From NCBI GenBank assembly GCA_036489445.1, contig DASXFV010000038.1:1-64000 (forward strand): a stretch of 64,000 nucleotides of DNA, written 5' to 3'. The translations under genes and the position numbers were made by a program. Source of the DNA: DAIDKA01 sp036489445 (GTDB lineage: Bacteria; Pseudomonadota; Gammaproteobacteria; Steroidobacterales; Steroidobacteraceae). Position 1 is the first letter of the stretch; every line of letters begins with the position of its first letter. This document shows, piece by piece, positions 1 to 8,337 of this stretch. The notes below the pieces were generated by a model, which worked only from the letters and a program-made list of their open reading frames with translations, searched no databases and was not told where the DNA came from.

Positions 1-1
1 T

Positions 2-406
2 GGCCTCATCTGGTACGTGCTGGTGTTCGCACTGCCGCTGCTGTACGGACGCGCAGCGCTGCGCCCGGCGATCGGCATGGCGCTCACCGGCATCGTCGGC
101 CTCTTGGTCTACAAGCTGCTCAAGCATGCGCTGGTGCGCGAGCGTCCCTTCATCCGACATCCGGGCATCACGCTGGCGATGCCGCCGCTGGATCGCTACA
201 GCTTTCCTTCCGGCCACACCCTGCATGCCGTGGCGTTCACGTGGCAGGCCGTGGCCCATTTCCCCGAACTCGCCTGGGTACTGGTGCCATTGACCTGCCT
301 GGTGGCGGCCTCACGGGTGGCGCTGGGACTGCATTACCCCACCGACGTGCTGGTGGGCGCGGCCCTGGGCGGTCTGCTGGCGCAACTGGGTCTGGCGCTG
401 GGCTGA
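2..406 (+). CDS. PAP2-superfamily phosphatase, 3' part
   Basis: The visible part carries the three PAP2 acid-phosphatase signatures. These are a K-x6-RP type motif (KHALVRERP), then PSGH, then the SRVALGLHYPTD segment holding the second catalytic His. Hydrophobic stretches between them agree with a membrane phosphatase whose active site faces the periplasm. Such enzymes act on lipid phosphates, for example undecaprenyl pyrophosphate or phosphatidylglycerol phosphate; the substrate cannot be told here. The frame stays open to the left edge, so the N-terminus lies outside the window. The GTG at 17 is probably internal. Family call is firm, exact role unknown. Confidence 0.85.
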   Translation, partial: GLIWYVLVFALPLLYGRAALRPAIGMALTGIVGLLVYKLLKHALVRERPFIRHPGITLAMPPLDRYSFPSGHTLHAVAFTWQAVAHFPELAWVLVPLTCLVAASRVALGLHYPTDVLVGAALGGLLAQLGLALG

Positions 407-529
407 AAACTCGCGTCGCCGTCGGCGATTCGCGACGATCGGGTAAGCGGGTACGACCCGTTAACTACGCTACACTTGGCTCCTCTATAAAGCAGCTGGC
501 GGCAAACATAGACCGCGGCGGAGCTGAAG

Positions 530-1879
530 GTGGCCAAGCGCGCATTGATCGTAGACGACTCGAAGTCGGCACGACTGTCTCTGGCCCGTACTCTCGAGAA
601 GCATGCCATCGAGGTGGACACCGCCGAGTCGGCGGAGCAGGCCATCGAGTATCTGTGGACGCATCGCCCGGATGCCATCTTCATGGATCACAACATGCCC
701 GGGATGGACGGCTTGCAGGCCGTGCAGGCCATCAAGAACAACCCGCGTACCGCGACCATTCCCATCATGATGTACACCTCCCAGGAAGGGGAACTGTACC
801 TGGGTCAGGCGCGGGCCCTGGGTGCCATAGGCGTGCTGCCCAAGCAGATCAAGCCGGCGGATGTCACCAAGGTGCTCTACCAGCTGAACCTGGCGGTCGA
901 TCGCCGCAGCCACGACCAGAGCAGCCTGCGGCCTGGCGCTGAACCCGGCGGCGTCGGCGACGAGGGGGCTGGGCATGCCCCACTTGCGGCCTCCCATGCA
1001 ACCAACCATGGATTCGATTCTTCCCTAAGCAGTAGCGCGCTACGCGAGCAGCTGACGGACTTGCGGCGCGCGATTCTCGCAGGCTTCGACGGCCAGGGTG
1101 ACCGGCTGTTGGCGGATCTGCGTACCGTGCTGCAGGACCAACATCCCTCTGCGGCAAGTGCGGCTTCACCGCCACGACGCCCCTGGCTGCCCTGGCTACT
1201 GACCGCCGTGATGGCGGGGGTGTGTGTGGTGCTGGAAGTACTCTTCTGGCAGCAGGGCTCGCGGCTGGCTTCCCTGCAGGCACAAGTGGCGGCAACGCAG
1301 GCGGTGACCCCGGACAGTGCTGGCGCCGGCCAGCCTGATGCCGGCTCGGGCGCGGCACCCGCGGCCGCAATACCCGCGACAGCGGATGCTGGCGCCAACA
1401 GCGGCGGCGATCCTGTCCCCACCCGGATCAGTCTGAAGCCGATCATTCAGACAGTGCCCTATGGCGTGGAACCCTTCAGCGGCGCCCGGCTTGATGCCTT
1501 GCGCCAGCTGTTCGATCGGCTGACGGCCCAGGGGTTTCAGGGCAATGTCGACGTCCGCAGCTACAGCGGCAGGTTCTGCCTGGTCGGCAATGCCAATGAC
1601 GGCTATTCGCTCGCGCCTGATGATCTGCTGTATTCCAAGTGCGACCTGGTCCTGGCGGCGCGGGATGACCCAACCACTGCTGCCATGCGCATCCCCGTGG
1701 CGATGGCGGACCTGGTGGGTAGTGTGCGGGCCAGCACTCGCGACGCGATTCGCGTGCAGATCAGTGGCGGCGATGGCAGCAATATTGCGGCCTATCCAGT
1801 GCCCTCCGACACTCTGACGGCGGGGGACTGGAACCGCGCGGCCAGTGCCAACAACCGGATTGAGATCCGGGTGCGCTGA
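530..1879 (+). CDS. CheY-type receiver fused through a transmembrane segment to a periplasmic OmpA-like tail
   Basis: Residues 4-120 form a receiver domain with the acidic pair Asp9/Asp10, phospho-acceptor Asp53 (in FMDHNMPG), a Thr/Ser in MMYTSQ and Lys105 before a Pro-containing loop. A low-complexity linker follows, then one clear membrane helix at about 219-240. An Ala/Pro-rich spacer leads to a soluble domain at about 300-449 that ends NNRIEIRVR, reminiscent of OmpA-family C-termini although no full peptidoglycan-binding motif is visible. Topology would put the receiver in the cytoplasm and the tail in the periplasm, an unusual order. Start is GTG 530 behind a GGAG-like site. It lies 6 bp upstream of the next gene, so they are probably co-transcribed. 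Domain call from sequence; the signalling role is inference. Confidence 0.75.
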   Translation: MAKRALIVDDSKSARLSLARTLEKHAIEVDTAESAEQAIEYLWTHRPDAIFMDHNMPGMDGLQAVQAIKNNPRTATIPIMMYTSQEGELYLGQARALGAIGVLPKQIKPADVTKVLYQLNLAVDRRSHDQSSLRPGAEPGGVGDEGAGHAPLAASHATNHGFDSSLSSSALREQLTDLRRAILAGFDGQGDRLLADLRTVLQDQHPSAASAASPPRRPWLPWLLTAVMAGVCVVLEVLFWQQGSRLASLQAQVAATQAVTPDSAGAGQPDAGSGAAPAAAIPATADAGANSGGDPVPTRISLKPIIQTVPYGVEPFSGARLDALRQLFDRLTAQGFQGNVDVRSYSGRFCLVGNANDGYSLAPDDLLYSKCDLVLAARDDPTTAAMRIPVAMADLVGSVRASTRDAIRVQISGGDGSNIAAYPVPSDTLTAGDWNRAASANNRIEIRVR

Positions 1880-1885
1880 TCTGCG

Positions 1886-2860
1886 ATGGAGCAGGGCTTC
1901 AGACCGCCATGGTGGCTGCGCAACGCGCATCTGCAGTCCATTCTGCCCAGCCTGCCGCTGCGCCGAGCCCTGGTGCAACGTCAATGTGCGCAGGTGCGCA
2001 ATCGCAGCCGGCCTGTGGTCCTGGACTGTGGCGATGGCGTACGGCTGCTCGCGCAACATACCCCGGCGATACCACCCAATCCTGCCGGCGCCGTCCTCAT
2101 GCTGCATGGCTGGGAGGGCGATGCCAACGCGCTGTACATGCAAGCCCTGGCGCGCGGCTTGCTGGCGCGCGGCTTTGAGATCCTGCGCCTGAATCTGCGC
2201 GATCATGGCGGGACACAGCACCTGAATCAGGGATTGTTTCATTCCTGCCTGCTGCCGGAAGTGACCGGAGCCGTGCGTCAGGCGCAGCGGATGTTCGCCG
2301 GCTTGGCGCTGCACCTGACGGGGTTTTCCCTGGGCGGCAACTTCCTGCTGCGCGTAGCCGCGGACGCCGGGAAGGCGGGATTGGATATCGCCAGTGTTGT
2401 CGCCATCTCCCCGGTGCTCGAGCCGCGAGCGACCATGACCGCCATCGAATCCGGTCCGGGCATCTATCACCATTATTTCATGCGCAAGTGGAGCGCCTCG
2501 TTGCGGGCCAAACAGCGCGCCTGGCCGCAGGTCTATCAGTTCGGCGATCTGGCGCGCTTCGCAAGCCTGCGGCAGATGACCGCTTACCTCGTGGAGCAGT
2601 ACACCGGCTTCAGCACTCTCGCACAGTACCTGGACGGCTATTCAATCACGGGTGAGCGGCTTGCCACGTTGACGGCACCGGCAACCATCATCACATCTGC
2701 TGATGATCCGATTGTGCCCGTGGCCGACCTGCAGCATGTCGCCATGACTGCGAATCTGCGCGCGGTGGTGACGCCGTTCGGTGGCCATTGCGGATTTCTC
2801 ACCGGCCTGTGCGCATCGACGTGGGCCGAGAGCACAGTGCTTGAACATCTGATTCGCTGA
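1886..2860 (+). CDS. yheT: YheT-family alpha/beta hydrolase
   Basis: The N-terminus (FRPPWWLRNAHLQSI) is the characteristic opening of the YheT/AB-hydrolase-4 family. It is followed by the oxyanion segment LMLHGWEGD, the nucleophile elbow GFSLGGN and a late acid (SADDPIV) and His (GGHCGF), giving a complete Ser-Asp-His triad. At 324 residues the length is normal. The family includes predicted esterases and carboxylesterases of unknown physiological substrate. There is no signal peptide, so it is cytoplasmic. The ATG sits 6 bp after the receiver gene. Family confident, biological role unknown. Confidence 0.85.
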   Translation: MEQGFRPPWWLRNAHLQSILPSLPLRRALVQRQCAQVRNRSRPVVLDCGDGVRLLAQHTPAIPPNPAGAVLMLHGWEGDANALYMQALARGLLARGFEILRLNLRDHGGTQHLNQGLFHSCLLPEVTGAVRQAQRMFAGLALHLTGFSLGGNFLLRVAADAGKAGLDIASVVAISPVLEPRATMTAIESGPGIYHHYFMRKWSASLRAKQRAWPQVYQFGDLARFASLRQMTAYLVEQYTGFSTLAQYLDGYSITGERLATLTAPATIITSADDPIVPVADLQHVAMTANLRAVVTPFGGHCGFLTGLCASTWAESTVLEHLIR

Positions 2861-2896
2861 CATTCACGGTGCAAGCCGTGGTGCGCGCCGTCATGC

Positions 2897-3292
2897 TCAG
2901 CGTTTGCGCTTCTCTTCAAAATTGATGATGGGCTCGCCACTGGTGACGGTGACCTCACCCTCGATGACGGCACCCTTGGCAATCGCGATGCTGCGGGCGC
3001 TGACGCGGCCGCGAATCACCGCGCTGGCGCGGATTTCGATTTTCTCATCCACCCGGATGGCGCCGTTGATAGTGCCGGCGATGACGCCGCTGCGTGCGTG
3101 AACCTCGCCGTCCCAGCGCGCGTCGGCGGCCAGACTCAATGGCCCTTTCACGTCCCCATCACCGCGCACCTGGCCGCACATCACCAGGGCCCCGGGCGTC
3201 TCAACATCACCGGTGATGCGGCAGCCAGCCGCGACGTAGCTGGGGCCGGCACCTAAATGGTCCAGCAGCCGCCGTTTGGGTGCATCGGTCAT
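2897..3292 (-). CDS. Bactofilin (polymer-forming cytoskeletal protein, DUF583)
   Basis: This 131-residue protein is almost entirely a right-handed beta-helix of short repeats (for example VIRGRVSARSIAIAKGAVIEG), with glycines and small hydrophobics at regular spacing. That is the bactofilin core, with short polar ends and no membrane anchor. Bactofilins polymerise without nucleotide at the inner membrane and organise cell shape, stalks or envelope enzymes. It is transcribed opposite to the flanking genes, and no peptidase or cell-wall partner is adjacent. The ATG at 3292 fits the family length. Confidence 0.88.
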   Translation of the reverse strand: MTDAPKRRLLDHLGAGPSYVAAGCRITGDVETPGALVMCGQVRGDGDVKGPLSLAADARWDGEVHARSGVIAGTINGAIRVDEKIEIRASAVIRGRVSARSIAIAKGAVIEGEVTVTSGEPIINFEEKRKR

Positions 3293-3475
3293 GGCTCATG
3301 GTGCCGGACCCGCATCGGGGATGGCGATCGCGCAACACACAAATGTGACGCAGGCACGGACAATGGGCCCGATTGCGGCAACCTCGGCGGTTCCGGTCCT
3401 CAACTGACAGATTACGTCACCTGCCACGGCGGCGCCGTATTCGCGTAAGTGACGGAAAAACAAGCAGTTAAAGCA

Positions 3476-3492
3476 TTGGCACAGCCTTTGCT
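3476..3492 (+). promoter_or_regulatory. Sigma54 (RpoN) promoter, near-perfect -24/-12
   Basis: TTGGCAC at 3476-3482, five bases, then TTGCT at 3488-3492. The GG and GC dinucleotides have the exact spacing of the RpoN consensus. Predicted start of transcription is about 3503. No protein gene starts within 300 bp downstream on this strand; what follows is a short segment ending in a strong intrinsic terminator. Confidence 0.6.
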
Positions 3493-3502
3493 TTGACATT
3501 AA

Positions 3503-3580
3503 CCAAGAAACGGACCACTCCCCCGGTGTCCGCTTTCGAACTGGCCGCGCAGCGCTTTCAAGCGCTCGCGGCTTTTTTTT
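3503..3580 (+). ncRNA. Candidate small RNA, about 78 nt, sigma54-driven
   Basis: This segment is bounded by the RpoN-type promoter at 3476-3492 and the terminator at 3544-3580, inside a 512-bp intergenic gap. Its 5' half can fold into a hairpin (CGGA/TCCG plus CAC/GTG, around 3511-3532) that exposes a C-rich loop, tcccccg. Such a loop could pair with G-rich ribosome binding sites. No open reading frame of sense is present. That it is a regulatory RNA is inference from promoter, terminator and fold; I recognise no known family. Confidence 0.5.
3544..3580 (+). terminator. Rho-independent terminator of the candidate small RNA
   Basis: GCCGCG (3544-3549) pairs with CGCGGC (3567-3572), and AGCGCT (3551-3556) pairs with AGCGCT (3561-3566). 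There is a one-base bulge and a TTCA loop. Eight T follow at 3573-3580. On the plus strand no coding sequence ends just before it. Confidence 0.85.
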
Positions 3581-3670
3581 CGCCCGCCGTGCACGCTGGC
3601 CGCCCCAAGCCTCTAATTTGCAAGGAAATGGCGAAAAATCAGTCATTTCCGGCCCATTCTCGGTGAACAT

Positions 3671-3726
3671 ATTTTAACCAAACAGGCTGCCCTCCCCGCG
3701 CACCGGGGGTGGGCAGGGGTTAAAAT
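3671..3726. repeat. Long nested inverted repeat upstream of the M16 peptidase genes
   Basis: Outer arms ATTTTAACC (3671-3679) and GGTTAAAAT (3718-3726) are perfect. They enclose CTGCCC (3687-3692) and GGGCAG (3711-3716), with an inner CCCC/GGGG extension. The A/T-rich outer arms around a GC-rich core could act as a bidirectional terminator or as an operator for the peptidase operon 80 bp downstream. The rest of the 3293-3804 gap, apart from the RNA candidate, shows nothing I can name. Confidence 0.5.
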
Positions 3727-3804
3727 TCTGCTGCGGGCACACCTGCCTGTCTTGAGTGCCGGCCAACCTCCGTCCGGTCCGACCGTCAACCATAAAGGGA
3801 ACGC

Positions 3805-5163
3805 ATGAACAGGCCAGGCTCACCGCCGCTGCCCCGCCGTCTGTCGGTCCCCGCCACGCAGACCCTGGCTCTGGTGCCGGGCCAGACCGCCGTGCGTTCG
3901 CTGCTGCTGGACAATGGCCTGAAGATCATCGTCTGGTCGGATCATTCCATCCCGAGTGTGGCGCTCCACAATTGGGTGCGCGTGGGCAGCCGCAATGAAG
4001 TTCCCGGTCTTACGGGTCTGGCGCATTTCTTTGAACACATGATGTTCAACGGTACCGCGCGCCATGGTGCTGGAGAATTCGACCGCCTGATGGAGGCCCA
4101 GGGCGGTTCAAACAATGCCTTTACCTGCGATGATGTGACGGTCTATCAGGACTGGTTTCCGCGCGGCGCTCTGGACCTGGTTTTCGAACTGGAAGCCGAT
4201 CGTATCCAGGGTCTGAGCCTGGATCCCGGGCTGATCGAGAGCGAACGGGGCGTGGTGTTCTCTGAGCGCCTGCTGCGGGTCGATGACAACAACCAGGGTT
4301 ACCTGAGCGAGCAGGTGCAGAGCCAGGCATTCATCGCGCACCCGTACCGCTTTCCCACCATCGGATTACCCGATGATATCCGCGGCTGGACGGCCCAGGA
4401 TCTGACGCACTTCTACCGCACCTATTACGCGCCGAATAACCAGACCATCGTCCTGGTGGGCGATGTCAGTCACGAGGAGGCTTTTGCGCTGGCACGCCGC
4501 CACCTCGGCCGTCTGCCACGGCAGCCGGATCCGCCGGCGGTGCTGGTGCGCGAGCCTGAGCAGTTCGGCGAGCGTCGCGTCATGGTCCGGCGGCCCGCAC
4601 AGATGGCGCTGCTGCAATACGCGTACAAGGCGCCCGCGGCCCATGATCCGCTGGCAGCCGCGCTGAATCTGCTGCTGACCGCGCTGGTGGATGGCAATGC
4701 CTCGCGGTTGCACCGTCTGCTGGTCGAACAGCGTATGGTCGTCCAGGATGTGGCGGCGGATTGGCATCAGGGCTTTGATCCCTCGCTGTGCTGGTTCTGG
4801 TTCACGCTGGCTGAGGGAGTTGATCCGCATCATGCGCGCGACATCATTGACGCGGAGCTGGTGGGTGTCGCCGCCGGGGGTCTGACCGACGCGGACCTGA
4901 AGCGCGCGCGCAATCTGAATGCCGCCGGATTCTGGAAGCAGCTGTCGACCATCGACGGCAAGGCGCATCTGCTGGGCGAGTACGAGGCACTGCGCGGTGG
5001 CTGGCACAAGCTGTTCCGGGCACCCGAGGAGCATGCGCAGGTGTCGCGCGAGGAGATCTGCGCTGCGGCGCGCTGCTTGCTCAATCCGCGACGGCGCACC
5101 GTCGGCATGCTGCTGCCGCAGTCCGAGAGCGAGGGAGCCGCAGCGGACGATCAGGAATGTTGA
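3805..5163 (+). CDS. M16 (pitrilysin-type) zinc metallopeptidase, catalytic subunit
   Basis: The inverted zinc motif HFFEH is present at residues 74-78 (His74, Glu77, His78), with the downstream acidic ligand region in ESERGVVFSE. The C-terminal half is the second, inactive M16 lobe. At 452 residues it is one half of a clam-shell heterodimer, as in mitochondrial processing peptidase-like bacterial pairs. No convincing signal peptide is visible at this start, although many bacterial homologues are periplasmic. The gene overlaps the next M16 gene by 7 bp, showing translational coupling. Likely role is degradation of small peptides; substrate unknown. Confidence 0.9.
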   Translation: MNRPGSPPLPRRLSVPATQTLALVPGQTAVRSLLLDNGLKIIVWSDHSIPSVALHNWVRVGSRNEVPGLTGLAHFFEHMMFNGTARHGAGEFDRLMEAQGGSNNAFTCDDVTVYQDWFPRGALDLVFELEADRIQGLSLDPGLIESERGVVFSERLLRVDDNNQGYLSEQVQSQAFIAHPYRFPTIGLPDDIRGWTAQDLTHFYRTYYAPNNQTIVLVGDVSHEEAFALARRHLGRLPRQPDPPAVLVREPEQFGERRVMVRRPAQMALLQYAYKAPAAHDPLAAALNLLLTALVDGNASRLHRLLVEQRMVVQDVAADWHQGFDPSLCWFWFTLAEGVDPHHARDIIDAELVGVAAGGLTDADLKRARNLNAAGFWKQLSTIDGKAHLLGEYEALRGGWHKLFRAPEEHAQVSREEICAAARCLLNPRRRTVGMLLPQSESEGAAADDQEC

Positions 5164-6554
5164 GTCCGGAAGCTGCCGTGGGACCGTCGCTCGCGCGGAT
5201 CATCGAGCTGGATCGCAAGGGCTTTGGCGTTCCGGCGCACGAGCGCATCGTGCTGGCCAATGGCATGACGCTGATTATCGTGCCGCGACGGGACGTGCCG
5301 CTCGTGGCCTTTCAACTACTGGTCCGAGGCGGCGCGCTGGGCGATCCGACCGATCGCGCGGGCGTGGCCAGTCTCACCGCGGGCTTGCTGGACAAGGGTG
5401 CCGGCGAGCGCGACGCCGCGGCCTTCGCCGAGGGCGTGGAAGGGGCCGGTGGCAGCTTTGCGGCGAGTGTCGGGCCGGAATGCCTGAGTATCAGCGGCCA
5501 GTTCCTGGCTCAGGATCAGGAGCAAATGCTGGAACTGCTGGCGGACGCCGTCGTCGCGCCGCACTTTTCAGCGGCGGAGTTCGCTCGGCAGCGAGTGCGT
5601 CAGATCGGACACATCCGCTCGCTGAAGGACTCTGATCCTTCCGAACTGCTGCCGCTGTACGGGCGCGCGGCGCTGTTCGGTGCGCATCCTTACGGCCAGC
5701 CTGCCGGTGGCAGCGAAGACTCGTTGCAGGCTGTCACCCTCAAGGACGTGCTCGACTATCACAGGGCGCACATTGGCGCGGATCGGGCCGTACTGGTGGT
5801 GGCAGGCGATGTGGATGTCGCGTGGCTGAAGGCGGTGGTGGAACGGCGCTTTGCGGCCTGGCGGCCGGCGACGGTACCCTTGCCGCACCTGGAACCGACG
5901 GTGAGATTGCGCCGCCGGCGTGTGCTGCTGGTCGACGCGCCGGGCTCGGCGCAATCATATTTCTGGCTGGGCGCCACAGGCCTGGATCGCGCCTATCCGC
6001 AGCGCGCCGCGCTTGATCTGGTGAATTCGCTGTTTGGCGGACGCTTCACGTCCCTGCTGAACTCCGAGCTGCGCATCAGGTCCGGCCTGTCCTATGGCGC
6101 GAGTTCCGGTTTCACCCGGGGTCGTGTCGCCGGCGAATTCGCCATCCGCAGCTTCGCGGAGACCCGGCACACGGTGCGGGCGATTGATCTGGCGCTGCGG
6201 ACCTTGGCGCGCCTGAAACGTGAGGGCATCACGCAGACGATGCTGGACTCCACTCGGGCCTACGTGATCGGCCAGTACCCGATGCATCTGGAAACGGCCG
6301 CGGACTGGGCGGCACAGCTGGCGGAGCTGGAACTGTATGGACTGGATCCGCAATATATCGAAGGCTATGGGCCGGCACTGCGCAGTGCCAGCCTCGAGGA
6401 CGCGCGCCAGGTGATCCAGCAGGCGTTTCCGCTCGGGCGGCAACTCGCGGTAGTGGTGATCGGTGATGCGGCGCTGGTAGGCGACCGGCTGCAGCGCTAC
6501 GGGCCCATGCAGCAGATTGCGCTGGCTGCTGGCAGCTTTGCGGCCAAAGATTAG
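5157..6554 (+). CDS. M16-family peptidase partner lacking the zinc motif
   Basis: The protein has the M16 fold throughout, but the segment where HxxEH should stand reads GVASLTAGLLDKG, so it cannot bind the catalytic zinc. It keeps the substrate-binding signature near residues 288-312 (GGRFTSLLNSELR followed by LSYGAS), the Arg/Tyr region that non-catalytic M16 subunits use. This fits a heterodimer with the upstream catalytic subunit. ATG 5157 overlaps the previous stop by 7 bp. The pair forms its own operon. Confidence 0.88.
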   Translation: MLSPEAAVGPSLARIIELDRKGFGVPAHERIVLANGMTLIIVPRRDVPLVAFQLLVRGGALGDPTDRAGVASLTAGLLDKGAGERDAAAFAEGVEGAGGSFAASVGPECLSISGQFLAQDQEQMLELLADAVVAPHFSAAEFARQRVRQIGHIRSLKDSDPSELLPLYGRAALFGAHPYGQPAGGSEDSLQAVTLKDVLDYHRAHIGADRAVLVVAGDVDVAWLKAVVERRFAAWRPATVPLPHLEPTVRLRRRRVLLVDAPGSAQSYFWLGATGLDRAYPQRAALDLVNSLFGGRFTSLLNSELRIRSGLSYGASSGFTRGRVAGEFAIRSFAETRHTVRAIDLALRTLARLKREGITQTMLDSTRAYVIGQYPMHLETAADWAAQLAELELYGLDPQYIEGYGPALRSASLEDARQVIQQAFPLGRQLAVVVIGDAALVGDRLQRYGPMQQIALAAGSFAAKD

Positions 6555-6574
6555 CAGCCCCTCAACTGGGCCAG

Positions 6575-6631
6575 CTGACCCCCGGAGGGCTCCGGCTGGC
6601 GCCGGACGGGATTGAAAGGGAGGGGGGTCAG
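6575..6631. repeat. Spaced inverted repeat between the M16 pair and cbpA
   Basis: CTGACCCCC (6575-6583) and GGGGGTCAG (6623-6631) are perfect complements 39 bases apart, in the 126-bp gap ahead of cbpA. They could fold as a long-range leader stem or serve as a termination or regulatory structure. No T-run follows, so a simple intrinsic terminator is unlikely. Confidence 0.35.
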
Positions 6632-6680
6632 TCCCCAATATGGTTCAATACTTTGAATTTGGACCGCGACCCCACACGAC

Positions 6681-7661
6681 ATGGAATTTCGCGACTACTA
6701 CCAGACCCTTGGCCTGGAGCGCAGTGCCTCCGCGGACGAGATCCGCAAGGCTTACCGCCGCATGGCCCGCAAGTATCACCCTGACGTCAGCAAGGAAGCC
6801 GACGCACTCGAGCGCTTCAAGCAGGTCCAAGAGGCCTACGAGGTCCTGAAGGATCAGAAGAAGCGCGCGGCCTACGACCAGCTGGGAGCCAACTGGAAGC
6901 AGGGTGAACAGTTCCGACCGCCGCCGGACTTTGGGGCTGGCTTTGATTTTGGTCGTGGCCGGCGCAGCCGCGTGCACTCGGCTGGCGGCGCGGGCACTGC
7001 GGACGGCTCTGAATTCGCAGGGAGTGCGGAGTTCAGCGACTTCTTTTCCTCACTGTTCGGCGGGGCCGAGCAACCCTTTGCAGGTGCGGGCGGCGCACGC
7101 CGCCGCAACGGTCGTGACCAGCACGCCAGCATCGAACTGGACCTGGAGGAGGCGCATCGCGGCGTCGTGCGTAATGTGACCCTGCAGCAGGGGTCCGCCG
7201 CTGGCGGGACGTCAGGTATCGAACGGACGCTGCGCGTCACGCTGCCCGCGGGAGTCACTGAAGGTCAGTCGCTGCGCCTGGCCGGCCAGGGTGAGCCGGC
7301 CCCGGGCAAGGGCGGCCGCGCCGGCGATCTGTATCTGACCGTGCACCTGCGGGCGCACCGGAACCTGGAGCTGGATGGCCGGGACGTGAAGCTGACCCTG
7401 CCGGTGGCACCCTGGGAGGCCGCGCTCGGGGCAACCCTCACTGTGCCGACGTTGGGTGGCCCGGTGGATCTGCGGATCCCACCGCAATCACAATCAGGCA
7501 GCCGACTGCGGCTACGGGGCCGGGGTCTGGCGGGTGAACCGCCGGGTGATCAGTACGTGGTGTTGAAGGTGGTGCTGCCGCCGGCGGATACGCCGGCCGC
7601 GCGCGAGCTGTACGAGAAGATGCGCTCGGAACTGGCATTCGATCCGCGCGCCACCCTTTAG
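6681..7661 (+). CDS. cbpA: CbpA-type DnaJ-family co-chaperone
   Basis: A J-domain (about residues 4-69) carries the essential HPD motif in KYHPDV. A Gly/Phe-rich linker (FGAGFDFGRG and neighbours) follows, then two C-terminal substrate-binding beta domains. The Cys-rich zinc finger of DnaJ is absent, which separates CbpA from DnaJ. The 326-residue length is close to the E. coli protein. It stimulates DnaK ATPase activity and, as a curved-DNA-binding homologue, may associate with the nucleoid. No cbpM modulator gene follows; the next gene is on the other strand. Confidence 0.9.
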   Translation: MEFRDYYQTLGLERSASADEIRKAYRRMARKYHPDVSKEADALERFKQVQEAYEVLKDQKKRAAYDQLGANWKQGEQFRPPPDFGAGFDFGRGRRSRVHSAGGAGTADGSEFAGSAEFSDFFSSLFGGAEQPFAGAGGARRRNGRDQHASIELDLEEAHRGVVRNVTLQQGSAAGGTSGIERTLRVTLPAGVTEGQSLRLAGQGEPAPGKGGRAGDLYLTVHLRAHRNLELDGRDVKLTLPVAPWEAALGATLTVPTLGGPVDLRIPPQSQSGSRLRLRGRGLAGEPPGDQYVVLKVVLPPADTPAARELYEKMRSELAFDPRATL

Positions 7662-7683
7662 GTAGGCGCGCGGACCACTCACG

Positions 7684-8064
7684 CTACTCGCACAGACTTT
7701 CCAGGTAACCCTGCGCAACCGGTGAGAGCCGCTTGCGGGCAAGTTCACGCGCCTTGGGCACATCCACAATGTATTCCAGTGGCCCTGTCACCAGGATCCG
7801 GCGGATCTGTGGGTGTCTGGCCGAGGCTCGGGCCATCTTGTTGAGGACGGTGAAACCGCGCGCGATCTTGCCGGGGGAAGCCCGGTTGGTCTCGATGACG
7901 CGGGCGAGGTACTGCCCGAAACGGGAGTACAGGAAAAAATCATCATCTCCGACCTGGAAGCGCGCTTCCGCAAAAAAGTCGGGAAAGTTCTTCTCTAGAT
8001 ATTGAGAAACTCGTTGAAGACGGGGCCCAGGGTCGCTACTGCTCGACGCTTTGCGGTTCTTCAT
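7684..8064 (-). CDS. Small protein of unknown function
   Basis: A soluble, charged protein of about 126 residues without signal peptide or membrane helix. Aromatic-rich segments (NFPDFFAEARF, FFLYSRFGQYLARVIE) precede a basic C-terminus. I do not recognise the family with certainty. ATG 8064 is preferred because a GAGAAC element lies upstream; an ATG at 8103 would add 13 residues but has no ribosome binding site. It lies convergent to cbpA with a 22-bp gap. The 270 bp to its right separate it from the pigment cluster. Confidence 0.6.
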   Translation of the reverse strand: MKNRKASSSSDPGPRLQRVSQYLEKNFPDFFAEARFQVGDDDFFLYSRFGQYLARVIETNRASPGKIARGFTVLNKMARASARHPQIRRILVTGPLEYIVDVPKARELARKRLSPVAQGYLESLCE

Positions 8065-8337
8065 CACTGTTCTCGCTACACCTCCGAGGGTCCAAACAAC
8101 CATTTCTGGGCGTCACGAGCGGTACCACACCTCGCAACGCGGCGCGAAAGTTACGGCACTTGGCGTGGTGATGCAATAGGTTTTTTGGAGAACTTCACCA
8201 CGATTTTGTCAGCCGCCCGCCGACTGGCCCGCGCTCGCGGCTGCGCCGGCGCCAAAGTGCCATAATGTCTGCACTATCACGGGTCCGGCCACGCACCGTG
8301 CCCAGCTTCCAGATCATTCATTGCCAAGCAGACGCAC

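Noticed and set aside
3493..3498. TTGACA as a sigma70 -35 box
   Set aside because: No -10 element at 16-18 bp; it overlaps the better sigma54 -12 element.
3296..3670. Minus-strand reading frame of 124 codons in the bactofilin-M16 gap
   Set aside because: It crosses the small-RNA terminator and RpoN promoter, has a composition unlike a protein (Arg/Lys/Cys patches) and no ribosome site.
8156..8173. TTGGC ... TGCAA as a further sigma54 promoter ahead of the pigment cluster
   Set aside because: The GG-GC spacing is one base short and the CAC of the -24 box is missing.
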